From the NCBI RefSeq assembly GCF_009708075.1, contig NZ_WMBT01000004.1, positions 186,001-250,000 on the forward strand: 64,000 nucleotides of DNA, given 5' to 3'. The position numbers and the translations under genes were made by a program. This document shows positions 17,491 to 24,681 of this stretch, piece after piece. How positions within the stretch are numbered: position 1 is the first letter of the stretch; each line of letters opens with the position of its first letter. The notes under the pieces are model-generated. The model saw only the letters and a program-made list of their open reading frames with translations. It made no database searches and was not told the DNA's origin. The DNA is from Paracoccus lichenicola. GTDB lineage: Bacteria; Pseudomonadota; Alphaproteobacteria; Rhodobacterales; Rhodobacteraceae.

Positions 17491-18292
17491 CGAGCCGTTC
17501 TTTCGCGCCGGCACGTTCGTCGCCATAGATGATGCCAAGGATTTCCTCCCTCATTTCGATGAAGTCGCGGCTTGACTTGATGGCGCGGGAATTGCCTTCG
17601 GCAAGGAAGCGCCGGTTGAAGTCCAGGTCATAGGTGTGGGTGATGCGGCCGGGGCGCGGCGACATGACGATCAGCCGCGATCCCAGGAACAGGGCTTCCT
17701 CGACCGAATGCGTGATGAAGAAGTACATCTTGTCGGTCTGCTGCCAGATCTTCAGCAGCAGTTCCTGCACCGTTTCGCGCGTCAGCGCGTCCAGCGCCGC
17801 CATCGGCTCGTCCATCAGCAACATGGCCGGGTCGCAGGTCAGCGCCCGCGCGATCCCCACCCGCTGCTGCATCCCGCCCGACAGGTGATAGATCATCTGC
17901 TTGTGGAAATCCTCAAGCCCGACCAGCGCCAGGTTCTTGACCGCGCGCTCGCGCCGGGTTCTTGCATCGACGCCCTGAAGCTTCAGTCCGAATTCGACGT
18001 TGTCGATGATGTTGAGCCACGGCAGCAGGGCGTGTTTCTGGAACACCACGCCGCGCTCGGCGCCGGGACCCGTGACGGGGCGGCCGCCCAGGGTGATCTT
18101 TCCGGCCGAAGGGGCCATGAACCCGGCCATCAGGTTCAGCAAGGTGGTCTTGCCGCAGCCCGAGGCGCCCAAGGCGACGACGAAATCGCCGCTTTTCACT
18201 TCAAGGCTGACGCCTTTCAGCGCGCTGATCGGGGCGCCGTCCAGATGGCCGGGATAGACCAGGTCGACATCGGATACTGTCAAGGTCTGCAT
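17483..18292 (-). CDS. tauB: Taurine ABC transporter ATP-binding protein
   Basis: A 269-residue ABC ATPase. Walker A GASGCGKTT near residue 43, signature LSGGMQQRVGIARAL near 140, and Walker B MLLMDEPMAALD near 163 are all intact. Energises taurine uptake with TauA and TauC. The start is 77 bases after the tauA stop and its end overlaps tauC by 8 bases. Confidence 0.94.
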   Translation of the reverse strand: MQTLTVSDVDLVYPGHLDGAPISALKGVSLEVKSGDFVVALGASGCGKTTLLNLMAGFMAPSAGKITLGGRPVTGPGAERGVVFQKHALLPWLNIIDNVEFGLKLQGVDARTRRERAVKNLALVGLEDFHKQMIYHLSGGMQQRVGIARALTCDPAMLLMDEPMAALDALTRETVQELLLKIWQQTDKMYFFITHSVEEALFLGSRLIVMSPRPGRITHTYDLDFNRRFLAEGNSRAIKSSRDFIEMREEILGIIYGDERAGAKERLDA

Positions 18293-18369
18293 CTCAGTGG
18301 TCTTTCAGAAAAAGGGGTGAAAGGCGTGGGATGAGGCCCCGGGCACCATGCCGCGGGGCATCCGGCGCA

Positions 18370-19383
18370 TCACTTCGCCGCTGCCTGCGCGAAGCTTGCA
18401 TTCACGAAGGGGGCATAATCGTCCAGCGCGCCGTCGATCTGCTTCTGCTCGACCAGGAACCGCGCGCTTTCGGAAACGGCACGCAGCGCGCCGCCGCCCA
18501 GCCAGGTTTCCGAGGCCTGTTCCCCGGCATCCGGGAACGACAACATGCCCAGTGCCTCGACCACGCCCGCCGGTTCGCCGCCGATGGTCTTGACGATATT
18601 GGCGACGGGGGCGGAGTCCACCGTCCAGGCGGCCTTGTTGGCGTTGTAGTCGGCATACGAGGCCGCCAGCGCATCGGTGAACGCCTGCATGAAGGCGGGG
18701 TTTTCCTTGGCGAATTCCGTGTCCACCACCAGCCCGTCAAAGGTCGGGACGCTGGCCGCGCCGATCTGTTCGCTGTCGGCGATCACCTTGCCGTCCTTCA
18801 TCAGTTCGGTCAGCGCGGGCGGCCAGACATAGGCGGCGTCGATGTCGCCGCGCTGCCAGGCGGCCAGGATCTGCGGCGGCTTCATGTTCAGGATGTTCAC
18901 GCCGCGCGGGTCGATCTTCCACACCTGGTCCATGCCGACCAGCAGGTGGAAATGCGATGTCGAGACAAAGGGCACCGCGACGTTCCTGCCGGTCAGATCC
19001 GCAGGGCTTTCGATCCCCGAGCCGTTGCGCACGACCAGCGCCTCGGATTTGCCGATGTTGTCGAGGATCCAGAACAACTGCATCTCGACGCCGCGCGTCG
19101 TCGCGGCGGCAATCCCGGTCGAGCCGATCACGCCGACCGGCACGTTGCCCGAGGCAAGCGCGGTCGAGATGTCCCCGCCCGAGGAAAACTGCCGCCAGTC
19201 GATCGTGTAGCCCGCCTTTCGGGCCGCGGCGTCGATGCTGCCGTCGGCGATGGCGTTGATGAAGGGTCCGACGATCTGCTGATAGCCGACGACAACGGTC
19301 GTGTCGGCCAGGGCGTGACCGGCGAAACTGGCGCCAAGGGTCATTGCGGCCAGAAATACCCTGGATTGGCTGATGGTGGTCAT
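18370..19383 (-). CDS. tauA: Taurine ABC transporter periplasmic binding protein
   Basis: A 337-residue periplasmic taurine-binding protein of the SsuA/TauA family. It has a Sec signal peptide (MTTISQSRVFLAAMTLGASF, cleaved after ...HALA) and a mature start DTTVVVGYQQIVGPF. The sequence GVEMQLFWILDNIGKSEALVVR and the VAVPFVSTSHFHLLVGM segment are typical of TauA. The ATG at 19383 starts the signal peptide. First gene of the tau operon; its promoter region is shared with the divergent tauR. Confidence 0.94.
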   Translation of the reverse strand: MTTISQSRVFLAAMTLGASFAGHALADTTVVVGYQQIVGPFINAIADGSIDAAARKAGYTIDWRQFSSGGDISTALASGNVPVGVIGSTGIAAATTRGVEMQLFWILDNIGKSEALVVRNGSGIESPADLTGRNVAVPFVSTSHFHLLVGMDQVWKIDPRGVNILNMKPPQILAAWQRGDIDAAYVWPPALTELMKDGKVIADSEQIGAASVPTFDGLVVDTEFAKENPAFMQAFTDALAASYADYNANKAAWTVDSAPVANIVKTIGGEPAGVVEALGMLSFPDAGEQASETWLGGGALRAVSESARFLVEQKQIDGALDDYAPFVNASFAQAAAK

Positions 19384-19563
19384 TCTGCGATTCCCTGTTT
19401 TCGTGTTTTTCGGTTCAGATGCTTTTCTGACCCTTGTAGCCGGATTGTCTTGTGCCTCCGGTCCGTGCCTTGCCGCGTTCCGTTTGTCGTCAGCCCCTTG
19501 CATGGTGCGTGGGTCCGGTTGACCGCTTGTGCGACAAAATGTTGCAGGGAACGGACCACAAGG

Positions 19564-19573
19564 ATATGTCCAG
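19564..19573 (-). promoter_or_regulatory. TauR-like binding box, proximal to tauA
   Basis: On the minus strand this reads CTGGACATAT. It is the second of two direct repeats with start points 22 bases apart, two helical turns. The sequence fits my recollection of the TauR consensus CTGGACYTAA from Rhodobacter. A weak -35-like TTGTGG (19556-19561, minus strand) follows directly, as expected of an activator site for tauA. Confidence 0.7.
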
Positions 19574-19585
19574 ATGGAACCGAAT

Positions 19586-19595
19586 ATAGGTCCAG
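19586..19595 (-). promoter_or_regulatory. TauR-like binding box, abutting tauR start
   Basis: On the minus strand this reads CTGGACCTAT, matching the recalled TauR consensus CTGGACYTAA in nine of ten positions. It ends at the base directly before the tauR ATG (19596). Bound TauR would block ribosome-site transcription or initiation of its own gene, suggesting autoregulation. Confidence 0.7.
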
Positions 19596-21101
19596 ATGCC
19601 AAGCGACATTCCCCTGGACGCCATCTTCCTGCGCGAAGATGCGCCGACCCTTCAAGGGCGCCTGGCCGCCGCCATCATTCGCGCCATCCTGGAAACCCGG
19701 GCGCACCCGGGCGCAAGGCTGCCCTCAAGCCGCCAACTGGCGCAAGGCCTGGGACTGTCCCGGATGACCGTCACGCTGGTCTTTCAGGATCTTGTCAGCC
19801 AGGGCTATCTCGAGGCGCTGCCGCGATCGGGAACCGCGGTCGCGGCGACCGTGCCGCATCGCCGCGTGGACGTGACGCCCCTGCCCGCCGCCAGATCCCA
19901 GACGGTGAAATGGTCGCGATGGTTGTCGGACCACGACCTGCCCAAGCGCGTCATCCGCAAGCCGGGCAACTGGCGCGACTTCCGGTATCCGTTCATCTTC
20001 GGCCAGGCCGACCCCACCCTGTTCGATCACAACGCCTGGCGCGACTGCGCCCGCCGGGCCTTGGGGACGCGCGACTTTTCGGAACTGGCCGCGGACCGGT
20101 ACGGCGCGGACGATCCGTTGCTGCTGGATTACATCTGTTCCAACACCCTGCCGCGGCGGGGGTTCAATGCCAGGCCGGACGAAGTGCTTGTCACGCTTGG
20201 CGCGCAGAATGCCCTGTTCCTGGCGATCGAACTGCTGGCCCGCGTGGACCGCCTGGCCGTCACCGAGGAGCCGGGCTATCCCGACTTTGCCGAAACCCTG
20301 CGGCGGGCGCGCAGCCCCACCACGTTCCTGCCTGTGGACTCGATGGGGCTGGACCCGGCGATGCTGCCCGCCAATACCCGGCTCATCCTCATCACGCCCA
20401 GCCACCATATTCCGACCGGCGCGACGATGCCCCTGTCCCGAAGGCGGGAACTGCTGCACCGGGCGGACCAGATGGACGCGCTGATCATCGAGGATGATTA
20501 CGATTTCGAGATGTCCTACCTGGCCCCGCCCGCACCCGCGTTGAAGTCGCTGGATGCGTCGGGCCGGGTCATCTATATCGGCAGTTTCTCCAAGTCCCTG
20601 TTTCCGGGGCTGCGGATCGGCTACATGGTCGCGCCCGCGCCCTTCATCGCCCGGGCGCGCGCCTTGCGGGCGATCATGCTGCGCCATCCGCCCGGCCATC
20701 TGCAAAGGATCACGGCCTATTTCCTGGCCCTGGGCCATTACGACGCGCATATCGTCCGCCTGCGCCAGACCCTGAAGGAACGGCGGCGGGTTCTGGAAGA
20801 CGCGATCTCAAGGACCATGCTGAGGATCGAGGGGGCGGCCGCGCAGGGCGGTTCAAGTGTGTGGATCAGCGCGCCGGGAACCGACAGCGCCGAACTGGCC
20901 GCGCGGCTGCAGGGTGACAGCGTCCTGATCGAACCCGGCGCGGTGTTCTTCGAGAACACCCCGTCGCCTTGCCCGGTGTTCCGGCTGGGCTATGCGTCGA
21001 TCGCGGCGGACCGGATCCCGGAAGGGGTGGCCCTGATCGACCGGGCCGCGCGCGAACTGTCTGCATTGCGCGATCCTGTCGCAGGCGAAGGATCGACCTG
21101 A
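19596..21101 (+). CDS. tauR: MocR-type transcriptional regulator of taurine use
   Basis: A 501-residue GntR/MocR regulator. The N-terminal winged HTH spans about residues 15-80 (TRAHPGARLPSSRQLAQGLGLSR...QGYLEALPRSG). The C-terminal part has a class I aminotransferase fold with a PLP-lysine motif YIGSFSKSLFPGLRIGY near residue 330. TauR proteins activate tau genes in response to taurine with PLP. The ATG at 19596 is preceded by the TauR box rather than by a clear ribosome site (only TATAGG at short spacing), so translation may be weak or leaderless. Divergent from tauA. Confidence 0.9.
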   Translation: MPSDIPLDAIFLREDAPTLQGRLAAAIIRAILETRAHPGARLPSSRQLAQGLGLSRMTVTLVFQDLVSQGYLEALPRSGTAVAATVPHRRVDVTPLPAARSQTVKWSRWLSDHDLPKRVIRKPGNWRDFRYPFIFGQADPTLFDHNAWRDCARRALGTRDFSELAADRYGADDPLLLDYICSNTLPRRGFNARPDEVLVTLGAQNALFLAIELLARVDRLAVTEEPGYPDFAETLRRARSPTTFLPVDSMGLDPAMLPANTRLILITPSHHIPTGATMPLSRRRELLHRADQMDALIIEDDYDFEMSYLAPPAPALKSLDASGRVIYIGSFSKSLFPGLRIGYMVAPAPFIARARALRAIMLRHPPGHLQRITAYFLALGHYDAHIVRLRQTLKERRRVLEDAISRTMLRIEGAAAQGGSSVWISAPGTDSAELAARLQGDSVLIEPGAVFFENTPSPCPVFRLGYASIAADRIPEGVALIDRAARELSALRDPVAGEGST

Positions 21102-21568
21102 CGGCGCTGCGGCTGGCGCCCGCTCCCCGGCGCTCCAGCCCGTGTGACCCGCTGACGTGTCGGGCGAGCGGCCGCTGCGGGCGGCGGGGCTGTCGGACCC
21201 CTTCTGCAAGACATCGCGGCCGGGCGCCCCGATGCCGCGCTGGTGGCCGAGAACCGGGATTTTCCCGCGGGGCTGCGGTGGAACCAGCCTCCACCCGATC
21301 CGGATCTTCAGTGGAACCCGAAGGCAGCTCGGTCATGGGCGCGCATGAAAGGCCCCGGTCACACAGGGTCGCGATCGAAGACCGGAAGGCATCCACCGGC
21401 CTGCCCTTCGTTTTCCGGAGGGGTTGTCCTTCCCGGTCTTTCCAGAGTGCTGATGATCTCCGGCAAGGTGCAGCCGCGGCGCAAGGCCAACGCGGAATTT
21501 TCAATCCGTTCGGTGAACCCCCGGGCTGTCATCGTCGTTGGGCGCGCATGTCCGGAAAAGGAGAAACC
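21102..21568. other. Gene-free stretch after tauR
   Basis: 467 bases between tauR and the DUF1269-like gene. There are open frames but none shows a recognisable domain, a good ribosome site or a natural start. A loose dyad AAGACCGG (21376-21383) / CCGGTCTT (21431-21438) is present. The final 20 bases carry the AAAAGGAGA ribosome site of the next gene. I see nothing else I can support. Confidence 0.5.
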
Positions 21569-22105
21569 ATGTCGGAACTGATCGTGATCGCCTTCGACGA
21601 CGAGGCCACCGGCTTCGAGTTGCGCGCCGAACTGGTGAAGATGCAGGGGGATTACCTGATCGAGATGGAGGACGCGGTGGTCGTCACCCGCCCGTCCGAG
21701 GGCGACATCAAGCTGCACCAGGCGGTGAACCTGACCGCCGCGGGCGCGCTTGGCGGCGGCTTCTGGGGCACCTTCGTCGGCCTGATCTTCCTGAACCCGC
21801 TGATCGGGGCGGCGGTCGGCGCGGCCTCGGGGGCGCTGGCGGGACAATTGTCGGATGTCGGCATCAATGACGATTTCATGCGCGACACGGCCCGCGCGCT
21901 GCCGCCCGGCGGCTCGGCGGTCTTCGTGCTGCTGCGCAAGATGACGGCCGACAAGGTGCTGGACCGGTTGCAGTCCTTCCGCCACCGGGGCCGCGTCCTG
22001 CAGACATCCTTGTCGCGCGAGGACGAGGACCGGTTGCGCGACGCGCTGTCGGGTGGCGCCGCCGTCCCGCCCGTGCCGCCTGCCGCGCCCGCCACGGGCG
22101 CTTGA
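21569..22105 (+). CDS. DUF1269-like membrane-associated protein
   Basis: A 178-residue protein. The N-terminal half is soluble (MSELIVIAFDDEATGFELRA, then EMEDAVVVTRPSEGDIKLHQAVN). It is followed by a glycine-rich hydrophobic hairpin (GALGGGFWGTFVGLIFLNPLIGAAVGAASGALAG, about residues 62-95), a helical tail with SAVFVLLRKMTADKVLDRL, and a proline/alanine-rich end. This is the pattern of the DUF1269 family of small proteins of unknown role. The ATG at 21569 follows AAAAGGAGA. Transcribed alone, ahead of mtgA. Confidence 0.82.
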   Translation: MSELIVIAFDDEATGFELRAELVKMQGDYLIEMEDAVVVTRPSEGDIKLHQAVNLTAAGALGGGFWGTFVGLIFLNPLIGAAVGAASGALAGQLSDVGINDDFMRDTARALPPGGSAVFVLLRKMTADKVLDRLQSFRHRGRVLQTSLSREDEDRLRDALSGGAAVPPVPPAAPATGA

Positions 22106-22138
22106 CGCAAGCGGGGGCTGCATGAGACATGGCAGCCC

Positions 22139-22843
22139 ATGGTCATTCGCCTTTTGTTCAGCCCTCCGCCCGCCGAACCCGGGGCGGCGCCAGCCCTCCG
22201 CTGGCGTCCCCTGCGGCGCGTGCTGATCTGGCTGCGCTGGCTGGCGCTGCGGTTCCTGGCGCTGATGGTCGGGCTGGTCATGGTCTATGCCCTGATCAAT
22301 CCGCCCACCACCTGGACCATCGTGTCGGAAGCCGCCGCCCCGCGCGAATGGGTCGATATCGAGGACGTGGCCCCTGTCATGCGCCGGTCGGTCGTGGCCG
22401 CCGAGGACGCGAATTTCTGCCTGCACTGGGGCTTCGACATGGTGGAAATCCGCAAGGTCGTGGCCTCGGGGTCGTCGCGCGGGGCCTCGACCCTGACGCA
22501 GCAGACGGCCAAGAACGTGTTCCTGTGGCAGGGCCGCAGCTGGACGCGCAAGGCCTTGGAAACGGCCTTCACGCCGATGATCGAGGCCTTCTGGTCCAAG
22601 CGCCGCATCCTTGAGGTTTACCTGAACGTGGCCGAGTTCGGGCCGGGGGTCTTCGGCATCCAGGCCGCCGCGCGCGACTATTTCGGCACCACGCCCGACC
22701 GGCTGACGCCCGTGCAGGCCGCCCGGCTGGCCGCCGTGCTGCCCGCGCCCAAGACCCGCAGCCCCCGCGCCTCGACGCGGTCGCGCGCCATCGCCGACGG
22801 GGCGGCGACCATCGCCCGCGACGGGCGGGCCGATTGCTTCTAG
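22139..22843 (+). CDS. mtgA: Monofunctional biosynthetic peptidoglycan transglycosylase
   Basis: A 234-residue glycosyltransferase family 51 enzyme, polymerising lipid II into glycan strands at the outer face of the inner membrane. One N-terminal transmembrane helix (about residues 30-52) is followed by the catalytic motif VAAEDANFCLHWGFD containing the active-site glutamate, then GASTLTQQTAKNVFLW, and later KRRILEVYLNVAEFGPGVFG. The length fits the MtgA family, with no transpeptidase domain. The ribosome site before the ATG at 22139 is weak. Confidence 0.95.
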   Translation: MVIRLLFSPPPAEPGAAPALRWRPLRRVLIWLRWLALRFLALMVGLVMVYALINPPTTWTIVSEAAAPREWVDIEDVAPVMRRSVVAAEDANFCLHWGFDMVEIRKVVASGSSRGASTLTQQTAKNVFLWQGRSWTRKALETAFTPMIEAFWSKRRILEVYLNVAEFGPGVFGIQAAARDYFGTTPDRLTPVQAARLAAVLPAPKTRSPRASTRSRAIADGAATIARDGRADCF

Positions 22844-22921
22844 ATCCCCGCGCCGGTTGAACAGCGGGGGTTGCGGGCTTATCAAGGGCGCCAGCGTGAC
22901 AAGAAGGTCCAGAAGCAGGCG

Positions 22922-23608
22922 ATGAACAGCAACACCCAGACCACCCGGCTTTATCATACGGCCTTGTCGCCCTTTTGCCGCAAGGTGCGCCTGGTGCTGG
23001 CCGAAAAGAAGATCGAGGTCGAGCTGGTCGAGGAGCGTTACTGGGAAAGCCCGCCCGACCTGAAACGCCGCAACCCGGCGGGCAAGCTGCCCGTTCTGCG
23101 CCATCGCGGCAACATGCTGGCCGAAAGCCAGGCGATCATCGAATACCTGGACGAGGCCATCCCCTCGCCCGCGCTGATGCCGTCCACGCCGCTGGAGCGC
23201 CACGAGGTGCGCCGCCTGTGCGCCTGGTTCGACGACAAGTTCAATGCCGAGGTGACGGTGCCGATCCTGAACGAACGCGTGTGGAAAAAGATCACCCGCC
23301 AGGGCTATCCCGACAGCCGCGTGGTCAAGGACGGGCTGCGCGCCATCAAGGAGCATATCGACTATCTGGCCACGCTGCTGGAAACCCGCCGCTGGCTGGC
23401 CGGAAACAGCCTGTCGCTGGCCGATTTCACGGCAGCGGCGCATTTTTCCTGCCTCGACTACATCTCGGACGTGGATTGGGACCGCTCGGACATCCTGCGC
23501 GACTGGTATGCCACCATCAAGTCGCGCCCGGCCTTCCGCTCGATCCTGGCCGACCAGGTGCCGGGCATCCATCCGGCCCCGCATTATGCCGAGCTTGATT
23601 TCGGATAA
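22922..23608 (+). CDS. Glutathione S-transferase family protein
   Basis: A 228-residue protein. The N-terminal thioredoxin-like GST domain ([21 protein letters not shown], then [28 protein letters not shown]) holds the SPFCRKVR active-site region near residue 16. The C-terminal all-alpha domain ends with [18 protein letters not shown]. The likely activity is glutathione conjugation or reduction; substrate unknown. I chose the ATG at 22922 over a TTG 17 codons upstream because it opens directly into the first beta strand. A strong G/C hairpin follows its stop. Confidence 0.88.
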   Translation: MNSNTQTTRLYHTALSPFCRKVRLVLAEKKIEVELVEERYWESPPDLKRRNPAGKLPVLRHRGNMLAESQAIIEYLDEAIPSPALMPSTPLERHEVRRLCAWFDDKFNAEVTVPILNERVWKKITRQGYPDSRVVKDGLRAIKEHIDYLATLLETRRWLAGNSLSLADFTAAAHFSCLDYISDVDWDRSDILRDWYATIKSRPAFRSILADQVPGIHPAPHYAELDFG

Positions 23609-23610
23609 GG

Positions 23611-23661
23611 CTGGGGGGCCAGCCCCCCAGGCCCCCCGGGATATTTGGGCAAAGGTGAAAG
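23611..23661 (+). repeat. Hairpin plus conserved 23-bp tail, copy 1
   Basis: CTGGGGGG-ccag-CCCCCCAG (23611-23630) is a perfect 8-bp stem directly after the glutathione transferase stop. It is followed by a C-rich run and then by a 23-bp sequence (23639-23661) containing ATATTTGGGCAAAGGTGAAA that recurs exactly at 35589-35611, again downstream of a G/C hairpin. It probably acts as a terminator-linked intergenic element. The GTG inside the tail is the likely queG start. Confidence 0.75.
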
Positions 23662-24677
23662 AGCGTCTGGCGGCCGAATCCGAAGCCGTGGGCTTTTCGC
23701 GGATGCGGGTCACGGTGCCGGATGCGGTGCCCGAGGTCGCGGACCGCCTGCAACAGTTCCTGGAGGCCGGGCATCACGGGCAGATGGGCTGGATGGCCGA
23801 GCGCACCCATTGGCGCGGCGATCCGGCGGCGCTGTGGCCCGAGGCCCGGTCGGTGATCGTGCTGGCCGAGTTGTACACCCCCGGCCACGATCCGCTGGCG
23901 GTGCTGGACCAGCCGGACCGGGCGGCGATCAGCGTCTATGCCCAGGGGCGCGATTATCACGACCTGGTCAAGAAGCGTCTGAAGCGCCTTGGCCGCTGGC
24001 TGCTGGACCAGGCCCCGGGCGAGCAGATCAAGGTCTTCGTCGATACCGCGCCCGTAATGGAAAAGCCCCTGGCGCAAGCGGCGGGCATGGGCTGGCAGGG
24101 CAAGCACACCAACCTGCTGTCGCGCGAGTTGGGAAGCTGGTTCTTCCTGGGTTCGATCTTCACGACCATCCCCCTGCCCCCTGACGCGCCCGAGGGTTCC
24201 CATTGCGGCACCTGCCGCGCCTGCCTGGATGCCTGCCCCACGGGGGCCTTTCCGGCACCCTACCGGCTGGATGCGCGGCGCTGCATTTCCTACCTGACGA
24301 TCGAGCACAAGGGGCCGGTCGATCCCGAATTGCGCCCGCTGATGGGCAACCGCATCTATGGCTGCGACGATTGCCTGGCCGCCTGCCCCTGGAACAAGTT
24401 CGCCCAGGCCGGGTCCGAGATGCGCTATCGCGGCCTCGTCGGTGCGCCGCCCTTGGCCGAGCTTGCCGTGCTGGACGACGCGGGTTTCCGGGAGCGATTC
24501 TCGGGCAGCCCGATCAAGCGCATCGGCCGCGACCGCTTCGTGCGCAACGTGCTGTATGCCATCGGCAATTCGGGCCGGGCGGATCTGGCCGGGGTGGCGC
24601 GCGGCCTGACGGGGGATGCCGATCCGGCGGTGGCCGACGCGGCCGCCTGGGCCGTGCAGCGCCTGGCGCAGGGCTGA
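23655..24677 (+). CDS. queG: Epoxyqueuosine reductase
   Basis: A 340-residue cobalamin- and iron-sulfur-dependent enzyme that reduces epoxyqueuosine to queuosine in tRNA. Two [4Fe-4S] motifs are intact: [16 protein letters not shown] near residue 182 and [13 protein letters not shown] near residue 238; the substrate/cobalamin region has [27 protein letters not shown]. The C-terminal HEAT-like tail is present. A family-length N-terminus requires starting at the GTG at 23655 ([14 protein letters not shown]). That codon lies inside an intergenic repeat also found at 35589-35611. An ATG at 23703 would remove the first helix. Confidence 0.92.
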   Translation: MKERLAAESEAVGFSRMRVTVPDAVPEVADRLQQFLEAGHHGQMGWMAERTHWRGDPAALWPEARSVIVLAELYTPGHDPLAVLDQPDRAAISVYAQGRDYHDLVKKRLKRLGRWLLDQAPGEQIKVFVDTAPVMEKPLAQAAGMGWQGKHTNLLSRELGSWFFLGSIFTTIPLPPDAPEGSHCGTCRACLDACPTGAFPAPYRLDARRCISYLTIEHKGPVDPELRPLMGNRIYGCDDCLAACPWNKFAQAGSEMRYRGLVGAPPLAELAVLDDAGFRERFSGSPIKRIGRDRFVRNVLYAIGNSGRADLAGVARGLTGDADPAVADAAAWAVQRLAQG

Positions 24678-24681
24678 GGCG

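Noticed and set aside
21243..21581. A 112-residue plus-strand frame between tauR and the DUF1269-like gene
   Set aside because: No ribosome site, no domain, and it runs into the leader of the next gene; composition looks non-coding.
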